Of a DNA stretch of 64,000 bases, positions 1 to 11,922 are shown in pieces. Source of the stretch: Excoecaria cochinchinensis (Eukaryota > Streptophyta > Magnoliopsida > Malpighiales > Euphorbiaceae); NCBI GenBank assembly GCA_947683425.1, contig CANTUQ010000031.1:4537001-4601000 (forward strand). Direction: 5' to 3'. The translations under genes and the position numbers were made by a program. The notes beneath the pieces were generated by a model. That model worked only from the letters and a program-made list of their open reading frames with translations. It made no database searches and was not told the DNA's origin. Position 1 is the first letter of the stretch. Each line of letters starts with the position of its first letter.

Positions 1-1585
1 ACCCCACGATAGCAATGCTTGAATTTGTCGTGATCGCGATGACATCGCGAGCGCGACAGAGCCGGGCCCTTCTCTCCTTCCCACGATCGCGAAGTCCGTC
101 GCGCGCGCGCAGCGAAGAGACTATGGTCTCTGTCGCGAGCGCAACAGGGATCGCGAGCGCGACAGATGTGTTGTGTTGAATGAGTTTTCTTTGGTGATTC
201 CAATGTTTAATTTTCGAACTTGTGATGCCTTTAGGTTTATTCTTTGACTATTTTATTAAGTATGTTAATATAATTAAATGTATTATGCATATCTATACTT
301 ATGATATTTCTCTAAGATTGTTATGTTATGCTTAAGTGTAAATTTGTATGATACATGATTGATTTTATGACCTTATTCATATGTCTCATCTATTGTTGAT
401 TATGTGCAATGATATAAATTATGTAATTTGAAATATGATTTGTATTATGCATGACCTGCGAGAGTCAGTCTAGTGGATAGTTAGGCATGCCTAATAGAGT
501 CTATGTATGTGTAGCTACAGCGCCCCTTTGAACGATTTGGACCCTGATCAGGTCCCCGAATGGTTCCTCGCGAACCCCTATTATGTGTATGTGTATGGAT
601 CTTGTTTAAGGTCCTGTTCAATGAAATGTTGCCTTCCGACTTGTACCTGTATGGTACATTATATTATGTGTTCGATTCGTACCCGTAAGGTACCATTCAG
701 TACTCGTTATCCACTATTGTGAGTCAGCAGGTGTATGATTTGTTATATCGTGTTTATAAGTATGCGGTTCTGATCAGTTATAATTATAGATATGTGAACT
801 AATAAGTGCAGATTTATTGACTCTCTGGAACACCGTGATTGGAATGCAATATCGTATTGTTGCTTATGTTAAAGATTAATGTTGCTCAACGGAAGTGTGA
901 TGGTATTGTGATTATGTATCTATGCATGAATATACTTACATCTTGTATGGTGATGTTGTTTTGGTTTATGTCGCACACATAAGTATATGAATATGATAAG
1001 AAACATTTGAATGCACAGCTATTATATGTAAGCATATATATTTCTCGGTAAGAACTATGTGTGTATGAGATTTGTGTGTGTTATACCTCGACGACCATTG
1101 TGAATGGCCATCCATATTATTATGTTTGTTTTCCCCACTAAGCGTTATCGCTTAGCACGGGTTCTTTTCCCATGCAGGTGGCAGGTTTGCTTTTGTTCGA
1201 GTCGCGCATCTGCAGTGTCGGCCACATAGAAGCTAGAAGTTTTGTATCTTGTTCAGCTTTTGTAATTCAGAATATTTGTATATCTAGGTAATATGTATAT
1301 GTAATGATAGGTAAAGATTCTAATGTAATATTTTAAGCTATGTAAATATTTGCACCTTTAGGTATCTTTCTTATAAGGTTTCTGTTGTATGATTATAAGT
1401 ATGCATGTATGTATGTTCAGTGTCACTCTTCTTTCTCTCAAAGTTTTTAATTATCTTGGATATGTCAATCTATTTATGTGATGTTTACTTGTTTACTCTA
1501 GTGGGATGTGACACTCCTATCTATCTTGGATTCTTCTTCCTCTAATCCAAAGAGAAGTCTCCATAGTATAGGTTGGGGTGTGACA
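1..1585 (+). mobile_element. LTR 3' part of another retrotransposon type (possibly chromovirus)
   Basis: This stretch has no supported gene. It ends in GGTTGGGGTGTGACA at 1585, and from 1586 the sequence is integrase coding of a minus-strand Tat element, so the boundary is an insertion junction. The ending GGGGTGTGACA resembles LTRs of chromoviruses such as Tekay/Del, but it is not the GCGCGTCACA ending of the other LTRs here. A CpG-rich patch with repeated TCGCGAGCGCGACAG-like blocks lies at 1-170 and the rest is AT-rich. The left end and its target duplication lie outside the window, so a solo LTR and the end of a full element cannot be told apart. Confidence 0.45.
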
Positions 1586-2030
1586 TGTCTATTCCCTAAG
1601 CTGCAAACGGCCAAGGTGACGTCAAGCTATGTAATTCTAAAATTGGTAAATGCCTCAGGTCTGCTTACTGTTGGCACAATTGACACTGCTTTACGTACCT
1701 CGAGCAATCTGTATCCATTATAAGACAACAAAACCCTTATCTCATGATCTTCTTTGCCAGTATTAAACCATTCATATGGGCTCCACAGACTCCGGCATGA
1801 GTTTCTTCCATAACCTTCTCTGCTTCTTTCTCGCTTAGACACCTTACATGAATGTCGTCGACTTGTCGTTTGTATAGCACACCATCTTTGCAGATGAACT
1901 GAGTAGACAGCGTGCGAATCAATCTTTGATCCTTCTTAGTAGCCTTTTCTGGGAACATTTTCTTTTCTAGATAATTCTTAATGTCAGTATACCAAGGTTT
2001 CTCGTCAAAAACCACGGTCTCCATGATTCA
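1586..2030 (-). pseudogene. pol: Integrase N-terminal part, truncated
   Basis: The minus strand encodes the integrase HHCC zinc finger: ETH and CGAH supply the two histidines and CQLC the two cysteines. Coding then continues to the first catalytic aspartate region (GID), where it stops at the LTR junction at 1586. The readable part starts at about 2024 with a pre-integrase sequence matching element C (KPWY...ATKKDQR). In-frame stops occur where C has Gln or Trp codons, consistent with C/G to T/A decay. The catalytic core beyond the first aspartate is absent, so this fragment cannot encode a working enzyme. Confidence 0.85.
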
Positions 2031-2079
2031 ATCAGAGTCAAAACTGGGCCTATCGAAACTCGAGATCAAGATGGGCTTT

Positions 2080-2480
2080 ATTACTACCCCTTTTGGATTA
2101 TCCCATTTCGACACTAGAGTCACAAATGCATCCGCTAACTAATTCTCGTCTCTCGGGATGAAATGAATAGTGCATGCCTCAAACTGACTACTCAACATCT
2201 TCATGTGCTTCACATATGGCATCAGTCGCTCTTCTTTTACGGCCTATTCACCCGGAATCTGGTAGACCACTAGCAATGAATCCCCAAAGACCTCTATATT
2301 CTTTGCCCCCAAGGCTAACAAAGATTCTAACCTGAAAATGCAAGCTTCATATTCGACTTCATTGTTAGTAGCCTTATACATTAGTTTCTTAGCTAATTGG
2401 AGTTTTTCACCATCTGAGGTTGTAAGAAAGATTCCTACTCCTGCCAGCCTACTCTTAACCTCTCCGTCAAAGTACAACTG
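2080..2480 (-). pseudogene. pol: Second (archaeal-type) RNase H domain
   Basis: The minus strand contains the FDGE start, a TNNEVEYEA helix and VFGDS, matching the D-E-D layout of the extra RNase H that marks the Tat lineage. A later PRDEN block precedes the last aspartate. A stop after IPGE interrupts the domain at 2244-2246. The domain lies between the canonical RNase H and integrase, as in element C. In active Tat elements this domain is thought to supplement RNA removal during reverse transcription. Confidence 0.8.
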
Positions 2481-2486
2481 CCAACC

Positions 2487-3900
2487 CTATACTACAATGG
2501 TGGCGATATCCTCGTCTGGGAAGTTAAACTCAAATGAATCTTCTTCGATAGGGTGTTCTACCAAGAACTTTGCTACTGCATGTCCCTTAATGGTTTTTCG
2601 GGTAACATATTCAACATTAAATTCTTGTAGGAGTAGAAGCCATCTTCCCATTTTTCCTTGCAAAGAAGGAGCTTCCTGCAAATACCAGAGAAGATTCTAC
2701 TTAGGGACAGTTTGCACCTTGTAAGAATGGAAATAGTGTCTTAGTTTCTTAGAGGCCCAAATCACTACCAGGCACATCTTTTCAACTTTTGCATATTTGA
2801 TCTCATAAGAAAGGAACTTCTTACTAAGGTAATAAACTGCAAACTTTACTCTAAACTCATTCTCTTGGGCCATCATGGCACCTACAGAACTATGCTCTAT
2901 CGCTAAGTATAAGATTAAAGGCTTGACTAGTTAAGATAGTCTCAGAACTGGGGGATTCAGCAAGTATCCCCTAATGGTATCGAAAGCCTTCTAATAGTCT
3001 TCATTCCATGCCATAGGCTGGACTTTCCTGAGTAGCTTGAAGATCGGCTCACAAATCAAAGTAAACTTGGTAATAAACCTACTGATGTATTGCAGTTTTC
3101 CCAAGAAAGTTCTGATGTCCTTTTCTTTTCGAGGTACTGGCATTTCTCTGATGGCCTTGACTTTGTCCGGGTCGACCTCGATTCCTCTTTGGCTCACTAC
3201 ATGCCCTAACAGTTTTTCGGAGCTAACTCTAAAGATACACTTCTTAGGGTTTAGCCACAGATTGTACTTGTCGATCCTCCTAAAGAATTTCTCTAAGGCT
3301 TCGAAGTGACCTTCCCTGTTAGCTGACTTGATCATCATATCATCGATATACACCTCCACCTCTTTGTGGATCAAGTCATCAAGAATCCTAATAGCCATCC
3401 TTTGGTAGGTTACGCCTGCCTTCTTTAACCCCAAACGACATCACCTTATAAGCGAACGTACCCTATTCGGTGATGAAGGTTGTTTTGATCTGATCCGCTA
3501 TCTTGTTGAGGATCTGATTATACCCAGCATACCTATCTATAAAGTTGTACATCATGCAAGCAGCTGCACTGTCTACTAAAACATCGATGTGGGGTAGAGG
3601 AAAGTCGTCTTTCGGACAAGCCTTGTTCAAGTCCCGATAGTCCACACAAACGCGTACTTTTCCATTCTTCTTAGCTACCGGAACAAGGTTGGCCAACCAA
3701 GTTGGGTATTGAACTCCAACAAGAAACTTGGCCTCAATTTGCTTATGAATTTCTTCCTTCACTTTCTCTGCCCATTTTGGCCTAAGTCTTCTTAGTTTTT
3801 GCTTAACCAGCTTATGGTCTGGGTACATTGGTATGAAGTGTTCAGCAATTTCATGATCGACTCTTAGCATGTCTTTGTATGTCCAGGCAAAGACTTTTTC
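2487..3900 (-). pseudogene. pol: Reverse transcriptase and RNase H, broken
   Basis: Two overlapping blocks on the minus strand (about 3463-3870 and 2991-3434) encode the palm and fingers of reverse transcriptase. They include KVRVCVDYRDLNKACPKDDF and the catalytic YIDDMM. The canonical RNase H follows down to about 2487. Frame breaks near 3435-3465 and around 2700-2990 split the reading frame. The encoded residues closely follow element C, so the two copies belong to the same lineage. The active-site aspartates are still readable, but no continuous polyprotein remains. Confidence 0.88.
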
Positions 3901-4500
3901 TTATTTTTTTAACATTCTCTCGAATTTTATTCTCTCTTCAGGAGTTACATTAGATGCTATCAAGCTTGCCTTTAGGTTTTCCAAATTTTTTAGATTAAAT
4001 GGAGTAGCATTAGTTGAATCAATGTCAAATATAAATGAGTCATGATCATGATTATGAATAGTAAAATTATCAAAAACATCACAAAAGTAAGCAAAATCAT
4101 TCATCTTATTAATAGAATTGGAAATATCATAAACATTGTCCAAAAGTTCTAGCATAAAAAGAAAATCTAAATTATTATGGTCTTCTTGCTCTGCCGACGC
4201 AGATGTTGCAGCCTACAGTTGAGTATCATCCTGGCATTTTAGAGCCCTACAGCAACCCCTTGTGGAACTCTAACCTACTCCTCTGCAGCTTCATCTACCA
4301 TCTTCTCCTTACCCTTTACTATGTTGGCCATTAACCTCTCGGTGATAATCTTTTCGGGTGATTCTCGGTCCCAAATAATCCCCCTAGTCATGATTTCTTC
4401 ATCCCCAAAACCCTCTACTGGCTTGATTATTCCAATGTCCCGATCGAAGACGTCATTAAAAACCTCAAATCCCGGTATGACTCTTCTGTCCACCCACTAA
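3901..4500 (-). pseudogene. pol: Pol linker between protease and RT
   Basis: The minus strand encodes the acidic linker found between protease and RT in this family. One block is readable at 4275-4493 (VIPGFEVFNDVF) and another at 3901-4155 (DIDSTNATPFNLKNLEN, then TPEER). It is AT-rich relative to neighbouring coding. Stops lie between the two blocks. No enzymatic motif is present. Its value is as a landmark: the same linker marks the pol deletion boundary in elements A and E. Confidence 0.75.
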
Positions 4501-4599
4501 GGCTCATCTTCTCCTGCATAGGCACATAATGAGGCGGCCGACACAAAGCTTTCCTTGAAGTGTGGGACCTCGCAAGCTACTTTCTTACTCAACATCATT

Positions 4600-5329
4600 G
4601 TGCCTTTATATCCGAGGTCCCTTCAATCCTTCTAACCTCTCATAGCAATAGCAGCTTGCGGCCCTGGGAATTTTTACCCAAACTGACTCCAGGAAGGAAA
4701 GACATCCTCTTTATCACGTTCACTACTTGAAGGCTTCCCTCAATGTCTTCCTCCTCACCGATCATAGCCACATGAAACCCATTAAAGGGTTGCATCGCAA
4801 TCTCAAGTACTGACACCTGATTCTCCCTGACTGCTTTTATTGTCACCACCTGCCCCTCATAGGAAATCTTTATCATTTGGTGTAAAGTGGATGGCACCCC
4901 TTCTAATTTGTGGAACCATGGCCTGCCCAATAATGCTAAAAAATTAGCTATATGGGAAGTACTACAAACTCCACCTCCATCTCTATTGGCCCAGTCTTTA
5001 CCATTGCTTTGAATGTCCTCGATGCTTACCTCTAAGAGTTATCGTAAGCTGTGATTATGAGGTCTGACTTGCTCAATATGTCCTTGGATGCCCCAAAAGC
5101 CGACATTGCCACCAAAAGGCAGACATTTATAGAGGAACCATCATCTACCATAACACAGGCAGTGTACTTCCCATTGATCTGGGCCCTTATGTGCAAGGGG
5201 CGGTTATGGTTACGGCCCTCTGCTAGCAAATCAACACTTGAATAAACTACATTCTCTCTAGCACTTCCCTTCACTATATCCAACAGTTTTGTAGGGGAGA
5301 TGGTGGTCGCTACTGTAGACTTGCATAAG
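4600..5329 (-). pseudogene. pol: Aspartic protease, N-terminally cut
   Basis: The minus strand carries the retroelement aspartic protease active site VDDGSS within ACVMVDDGSSINVC, preceded by HNRPLHIRAQINGKYTA, all close to the protease of element C. Blocks at 5032-5329 and 4640-4930 are separated by a frame break. Coding is lost at 5330, inside the sequence that reads VATTISPT in both copies, where a plus-strand LTR begins. The protease would release gag and pol products from the polyprotein in an intact element. Confidence 0.85.
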
Positions 5330-6030
5330 TGTAAACATCGAGTCATGAGGCAGCCCAAATCAGAGTTACCTAATGACGATAAGATGCCTGTTCACAGGCA
5401 AAAAAGGTTAAAAGTGATGATTTCCTTGTCAAATTTGTATTTTAGAGTAAAAAAATAATAAAATAATAAAAAATGTATTAAAAATTAAATTTGAAAAATA
5501 GAGTTTGAAAATTATAGTATTTTTAGTTAAATTTGAAAATTAAAAAAAAAAAATTGGATGTCGACCACGTCGGTGTGTTGCAAGGCAAGCGCGGGCGTTG
5601 CCAGCGTGCGCCCGAAGCCCGTCGCACACACCGACGGGCGTCGGTTGCCCCAGTTCCGCTGAAAATGCTGATTTTTGGCCCAAAATTATTTTTTCGGGAT
5701 TTTTTCACCAAATTTGATTTTTTATCCCATTTTTTAAGGTTTTTCGTATTTTTTCCATTTTTAAAATATAGATAAATAATATTTAAATTAATTAAGGGTT
5801 CCTTCCTTAATTAATTATATTTTCATTTTTTTTATATAAATATAAAAAGATGAACCAAAAAAAGGGGATTATTTTTTAGTGTTTTTTCTTGATTTTTTCT
5901 CTTCTTCTCTTCTTAAACAAAATCCTCTCTACATTTTTTGAGGTTTTCTCCTCAAGATAAAAAATTCTTTTAAGTTAAAAAATTTAATTTCTTTTTGAAT
6001 AATTTTTCTTGAGATAAAGAGAAATCATTC
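5330..6030 (+). repeat. 5' part of a Tat LTR, plus strand, truncated
   Basis: The sequence begins TGTAAACATCGAGTC, a mutated form of the TGTAGACACCGGGTC start seen in the other LTRs here, followed by CAGAGTTACCTAATGA as in element A. A CpG-rich patch lies at 5562-5660 and a TATA box (TATATAAATA) at 5833-5842, placed as in the other LTRs. The LTR loses its 3' part between about 5960 and 6045, where an inverted LTR fragment begins. The base run ATAAG at 5325-5329 would be its target duplication, but no partner is found. Confidence 0.75.
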
Positions 6031-6284
6031 TTTGTTTTTGAACATGAGCGACGGGCAGCCGGTTGACCAACGAGCATCGGTCAACCCAAAACAAACAAAA
6101 ATTAATTTTCTTAAGCTGCAAAAGCTCCTTTCGACAATAAAGGGGGTTTTGGTCACCAAAATCCCTAAAATTTGCAAATTCCAAGTACGACAGCCTACGA
6201 CTTCACTCCTATACTTGTAAAATAAATACCAGTATATTCATCGAGTAACTCTGATCTAGGCTACCTCAAGATCCGTTGTCTACA
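6031..6284 (-). repeat. 5' end of a Tat LTR, minus strand, truncated
   Basis: Read on the minus strand from 6284, the sequence starts TGTAGACAACGGATCTTGAGG and continues CAGAGTTACTCGATGA, the U3 start of this LTR group. About 200 bp in is a CpG-rich patch (6045-6090). The fragment ends against the plus-strand LTR fragment, so two LTR 5' ends face outward with their interiors joined. The exact junction cannot be fixed by eye. Confidence 0.65.
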
Positions 6285-6907
6285 CCCAGTTAATTATTGT
6301 ACAAAATCTTTATGTGAATTTCTGAGTTAACGTGTATAAAAACCTTTATCATTATAAATCCAAAATGAAATAATAGCAAAATAAAATAAGTAAAGTACAG
6401 AGAGAAATTACAAATCCCGTGAATCCTAGTCCCCAAACCCCCATTTGACGGGAAACACTCATATGCATGTGAGTTTAGTAAATCCACAAAATAAAAGGAT
6501 ACAAATAATTAGTAATGCAGTGAAAATAAATAAATCATAAAGAAAGTAAATATTAGTAATGCAACGAATATCAATACATGAATTATAAAGAAATAAATAA
6601 TTAACGATGCAATAAAAATATGAAGGAATAATAAACACAAAAATAATACATAAATTGAAAATAAAAAGAATGAAATGCATGCATTAATATGAATAAAATA
6701 AAATGAATAGAAAAAAGGAATAAAAAAATAAAGATAAATGAATAGTGAATAAAAGAAATTATTAAAGAAAAGAACAAAAGATGGAAGAGAAGTGGCCCAC
6801 GTAAATGCATGCAAAATAAACTATAAAGATGCATATGGCCAATGCAATTATTTACAAATGCAAAACCATGCAAATGTATACGTGATAGAAGCATGCAAAG
6901 ATAATCA

Positions 6908-6964
<57 letters not shown>

Positions 6965-8548
6965 AATAAATAAATTTAACAAATTAATATGACCCACAAA
7001 ACATATTCACAAAATAAAAATGACAATAAAATGAAAAAATGATAAAATGAAATTTGTGTAAAATGAAGAGAATTCAAATAAGTGAAATATGAAAAATATG
7101 CAAAGTGACAATAGCCAAAATAGAGAGACAACCATGTTAAAATAATAATATGAGATAATAACAACCTAATAATAATAAGAAGTATATTAATATAAAATCA
7201 TAATAACAATAAACAAATAATTAGATAAAGAAAATTAAATAAATAAAAATGAATGAAGAAACCAAATATGCAAAAATGATAGTTGCCAAACAAAAGAAGA
7301 AAACATGCAAAAACAGAAAAAAAAAAGAGAGAGAGAGAAAAGTAGACATAAATAATGTAAAAATAGGAAAATAATAATAATAATAATAATAATATATTGA
7401 AATAAATAAATTAATGGACGGCACAAATGAACAACCAACTAAATAATCAATAAATTAATTATTAGATGCATGTATGTGATAGCAAAAAGATTAAAAAAAA
7501 ACATAAAACCCATTCAAAATAGAAAGGAAACATATAAAAATAAGCCATAAAAGTGTAGGTTGCCAAAACCATGCAAAAATGTGTAAATGACGTAAAAGGC
7601 CAACCAAGAAGACAAGACTACTGTAGTAATGGCCCATGAACAGTGAAATATGCATTGCAAAAAATGAAAAATATGCAGGATTGAGAATGGTAAGCAGTAG
7701 GCGTGAGAGGAAAAGAGAAAGGTGATGGACAGCACACGGGTGGACAAAGACCGACAAGCCAGGCCAATGGGACAGACTGCTTTTGAAGACCGTCGGTCTC
7801 TATCTGTCTGTCAGTGATGCCCATCGACAGCTCCGCCACCAGCAAAGCAAAGAAAAACAAAAATGGATTTTAGGCCAAAATCATTAGGGAAAAACTTTAT
7901 TCATGCATACAAGCATTTGAAATTATACATCAAATAAGAAAAAACAAGAACCAATACAAACTCAAGAAATCAACAAATATGGAATCTGAAACAGAGGACC
8001 AAGGAGGAAGATGAACAGTGTTTTCGATTTTTACTGTTTTTCTTTTCTTTTCTTTTCTTTTTTTTACTTTTAATTCATGAAAGCAAATGCAAACAGTAAG
8101 CAAACTCAAGATTGAAAGGACCAAATGATTACTAGATAATATTATCAATGAAAAATCCAAACAAATGAAATCATGGTTAAACTAAAAAAAATGGTTGAAA
8201 AATGGATATTTACATATTAAACACAGTTTATTGGCTGGACATCCAAGCTTTTATGTTGCCTTTAGATTTTAGTGTTTAAGATCAGAGAATTCCAACTCTT
8301 GAGGCTCCCTTTGGTTTCTTCTCTTTTGGTTCTGTCCTCTCCCTTCCTTCCCCTCCCTCTTTCTTTCTTATTGTTTATTTTTCCTCATTTTTTTTGTTTT
8401 CTTTTTGGCTATCGCATTCTTTCTCTCTCTTTCTAGTTCTCATCTTTATCTATATATAAGAAAAAAAAAATGTGGCAAAACCGTAAATAAAGATCCATAG
8501 AATTGCGGCTCTTTTGCAAGCTATAGTCAAACCACGGTTTTGACTGTG
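6285..8548 (-). repeat. 3' LTR of element B, left segment (minus strand)
   Basis: AT-rich LTR body on the minus strand, continuing after element A at 19012-19145, where the LTR start (TGTCTACA on plus) is found. The left end is truncated: it lacks the TGTGACGCGC that begins intact minus-strand LTRs here, and its first bases abut another LTR fragment at 6284. It includes an (ATA)n microsatellite at 6909-6956 and shorter ones at 7370-7393. The many short open frames on the minus strand here are hydrophobic by AT bias and are not genes. Confidence 0.7.
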
Positions 8549-11247
8549 TGTAGACACTGGATCCTAAGTCAGCCTAGATCGGAGTTATCCAATAATGATA
8601 AAATGCCAATTCACGGGCAAAGAGTTTGAAAGTTATGATTTACTTGTCAAATTTGCATTTTAGAATAAAAAATAAAAAAATAATAAAAATATGTTAAAAA
8701 TTAGTTTTAAAAAATGATGTTTGAAAATTTTAGTATTTTTAAGTTATATTTAAAAATTAAAAAAAAAATTGGAAATCGGATGTTGACACGCGGTAGTGCA
8801 CAGGTGCGAGGGCGCTGCGTGCGCACTCCCGCGGTGCTCCGAGTGCCAACTCGCCCCCTGCACGCCCATTCTCGCCGATTCTGCCTAGTTTTCGCCGATT
8901 TTCGCTCCAAAACGTGATTTTCACCCAAATTGAGGTTTTTGAGTTCAAATTAAATTCTAAATCATTTTCTTAGATAATTAATAAATAAAAGTTGATTTTA
9001 TCATTAAAAAGGGACAGGAAATTGAATTAAAATAAAATTTCTTTTCCTAATAAAATTAGGGTTTTATTTTTCCATCATATAAATATTTTAGGATGAAAAC
9101 CTAAAAGGGGCCTCCATTATTTTTTGACATCAGATTTTTGAGAGCTTTTGCTTTCTTCTTCTTTGGTTTTTCTTCTAAAAATTTCAGACTTCTATTTTTC
9201 ATTAACAAGGACTAATTGAGATTGGAAATTCAAGTTTCAATTCTTAATCATTCTAATTAATTTATTTGTTTTCTCCATAAACAAAAGGAATTATTTCTCA
9301 CTTTCAAATAGATTTTCAATCTTTTAAGCATTCTAATTAATTTTTTTGTTTTCTCTATAAACAAAATGAATTAATTTTCACTTTCAAATCAATTTTCAAT
9401 CTTTTAAGCATTCAAATTAATTTCTTTGTTTTCTCCATAAACAAAAGGGGTTAATTTCATTGCTAAATCATTTGTTTGAGGAATTTTTCAAGAAGATCAT
9501 CATTATTCCATCGAATCCAAATCTGAGGGTAAATTTTCTGGGCTCCGAACTAATAATTTTTTATCTTATTCTATTTTTTTTATTGTTTTGTTCATGTAAA
9601 TATTGTTTTATTGATTTTATTCGTAACATATAATCAATTAATTTCTTTTGTTTTGATTTCTTGTTATTCTTAACATATAATTAATTTATTTTGCCATGAT
9701 TTCTCATTATTAACATGTAATTAATCAATTCATTTTGCTTTGATTTCTTATTATTCTTAACATGTATTATTTTGACATGTAATTAATTAATTTATTTGTG
9801 TTGATCTTTTTGCCATGTAAATATTTATGTTTATTATGATTAACATGTAAATCATTAATTTAATCATGTTAATTTTGCATCTTTAACCCAATAAACCTAT
9901 TTTGCCAAACTTAATCAATTTGCATGTTTTCTTTGTTTACCTTTGCATGATGACCACGTGAACAGTGGCCATCTTGCTCTTTCTTTTCTTTAATTTCCAT
10001 GCATAACTTTTAATTGTTCTTATGCTTTTCATGCGTGGGCCATCCTTGTTTTTATTTCCCCTTTAATTCCATCTTGTTTGGTTCACACATACATTATTTC
10101 ATTAATTCATTCTTTCATTTATCTCTTTTATTTGTTTGATTTATTTACTTGGTTGGCTTAATTAAAATATTTGTTAATGGGATTCATTTAATTTAATTTG
10201 GTTTATTATTTTATTTTATATATTCCATTTTACGTTATTTGTTTATTTTGCTTGATTTAATTGCTAACCTTAATTTTCTTTTTCTCTTTTTGGTTGTAAT
10301 ATTTTGTCCTTTTTTTATTTGAGTGTTACCCATGGGCGAGTTGGAGAATCAAGCACTAAAAGCCTTCAAAGTTTGGTTTGCATTTTTTAATTGTTGTATT
10401 TTTCCTATTTTATTATTTTGTTTGTTGCATGTAAAATGTATTTTGAATCCGTTTTTATTATGAAAATTCATGTTTTTCTACAATAAATAAAACTGGAATT
10501 TTTCTAATAAAACGGACGAATGTCCTATTTTTAACCAATAAAATCTCACTTTCAAATGGAGAATTAATTTTCATAAAATGGGATCACTCATCCCAGTTTT
10601 CTCAATCAATACCCAAAAATAATTCTCCAATTTTTTAAGTTAATAAGAAGGAACCAATGTTCCTAAAGATCCAATGAATATTCCGATTTATGTATGATGT
10701 ATTTTATTTTTGTGATGCAGTTACTTGTTTATTCCTTTTGGGCCCTTGTAATTAATTTTTGGGGCAAGTTTATCCTTTTATTTTATTTATGCTTTCTTTA
10801 TTTTGGGGGATTGTTCTGTCCCAGATTTTCTTGTAATTTATTTATTGCTTTATTTTATGTTTTCTTTATCGCTTTTCGATGTGATTGAAATGTTATTTAA
10901 ATTTATTGCATTATCACGTGAGATGAGAGATGGAATTTCGTTTTGTTAAAAACTCATTTATAAACTTAACTTAGGCCATGAATAAAAGTGAAGTTCCAAA
11001 CACATTCTCTGGTTTAAGACTCCCGAGGTTAGATGACCTTTCCAAATTTCTTGTAAATTGGGTGGCGACTCCAAAATGCCTCAAAGGTGCCTAAAGGTTT
11101 CATACGATTAGATGAACCTCCCAATGTTCTATTGGGTAGGGGATTCCAAAATGTCTCATGTAACCTAAGATCAAAAAGATGTGAACCAATCCCTCGAATC
11201 CTAAAAGCGGGTTCAACGAGGGCCTTACTGGTCCAACGCGCGTCACA
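8549..11247 (+). repeat. 5' LTR of element A
   Basis: LTR of 2,699 bp from TGTAGACAC to GCGCGTCACA. U3 holds a CpG-rich patch (8785-8885) upstream of a TATA box TATAAATA at 9078-9085. A conserved donor-like GG|GTAAAT lies at 9537-9542. Near the 3' end, a copy of the first 11 bases of the primer-binding site (11063-11073) follows a hairpin. It matches the 3' LTR at 16292-19006 along its length with scattered substitutions and small indels. Confidence 0.93.
9078..9085 (+). promoter_or_regulatory. LTR TATA box, element A 5' LTR
   Basis: TATAAATA lies about 530 bp into the LTR, just downstream of a CpG-rich patch. The same box is at 16838-16845 in the 3' LTR. Its position suggests that transcription of element A starts about 30 bp further on. 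Confidence 0.5.
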
Positions 11248-11248
11248 G

Positions 11249-11266
11249 TGGCGACTCCACTGGGGA
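11249..11266 (+). other. Primer-binding site for tRNA-Arg, element A
   Basis: TGGCGACTCCACTGGGGA begins one base after the LTR end. Its complement ends in GGAGTCGCCA, which from memory matches the 3' end of a plant tRNA-Arg including CCA; Ogre-type elements are known to use tRNA-Arg. The same 18 bases follow the 5' LTRs of C and D. Confidence 0.85.
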
Positions 11267-11922
11267 CGATCGAAACTTCGCTTCGAAAGTGAATTAAGTT
11301 AAACTTATAATTGAGTTATTAACAAATAAAAATTCCATTTCTCTTTGAAATTGCATTGCATCCATTAGAGCCTTAGAACTATGCTAGTTGGTCCCTTATT
11401 TTACCCTGGTGCGTTCCTAAACCACGACCCTACTTTCACTCATTATAGGGAAGTGCTCGGGATAATAACCAGCCCAAGCCTTGTACCATCATGGTATATC
11501 AAATGGAGACCCGATTGGTCGTTATGCTCGTGATGAGCTAGACCCATTGGCAAGGACCATGCTTGGGTAGCCCTAAAGTATCATCACCGTGCACCATACG
11601 TGTCCATTGGGTTCCCCATTAATCCATGGAATCAAGCCCACCTAGGAAAGAGACCGCATTACCTCGTGTGTGGGAGTAATAAGGTTGGAAGAATTTACTT
11701 GCTTTCATGTGATTATAAATGTTGCATAATGCATCGTATATGTCATTCATGCATCATTCTAACAATTTAAAATTTTCAGCCATCATAGATTCATCTAAGT
11801 GGACTAGAGGTTCTGACGGTCAGCTAATAAGGACAAATCTGCTCTTTGAGTTGCCGAAACTAGTGTCTGATTGGGATTCTGAATCACTCTCATCAGTCAG
11901 TGAATCATCTCTAGAATCATCA
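11267..11922 (+). other. Leader between PBS and gag, element A
   Basis: No gene. The leader is clearly homologous to the leaders of C (29187-30100) and D (45417-46270). It includes an ACCATCATGGT inverted repeat near 11490 and ends in an acceptor-like ATTTTCAG at 11772-11779, just before gag. Confidence 0.6.

Larger units (their letters stand above)
1586..5329 (-). mobile_element. Decayed Tat-lineage gypsy element, pol only (minus strand)
   Basis: Read on the minus strand, this block runs protease, linker, reverse transcriptase, RNase H, second RNase H and integrase zinc finger, in the same order and with high similarity to the pol of element C. It is cut at 5329 inside the protease leader by a plus-strand LTR and at 1586 inside integrase by another LTR. 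Gag and both LTRs of this copy are not in the block. Many stops and frameshifts make it an old, inactive copy. Confidence 0.9.

Noticed and set aside
5320..5340. TGTAGAC at 5314 as the LTR start
   Set aside because: The following bases do not match an LTR and belong to protease coding; the match to LTR starts begins at 5330.
6285..7860. Many minus-strand reading frames of 60-100 codons rich in Phe, Leu, Ile and Tyr
   Set aside because: They come from AT-rich LTR DNA, overlap each other in several frames, have no conserved motif and mostly lack a sensible start.
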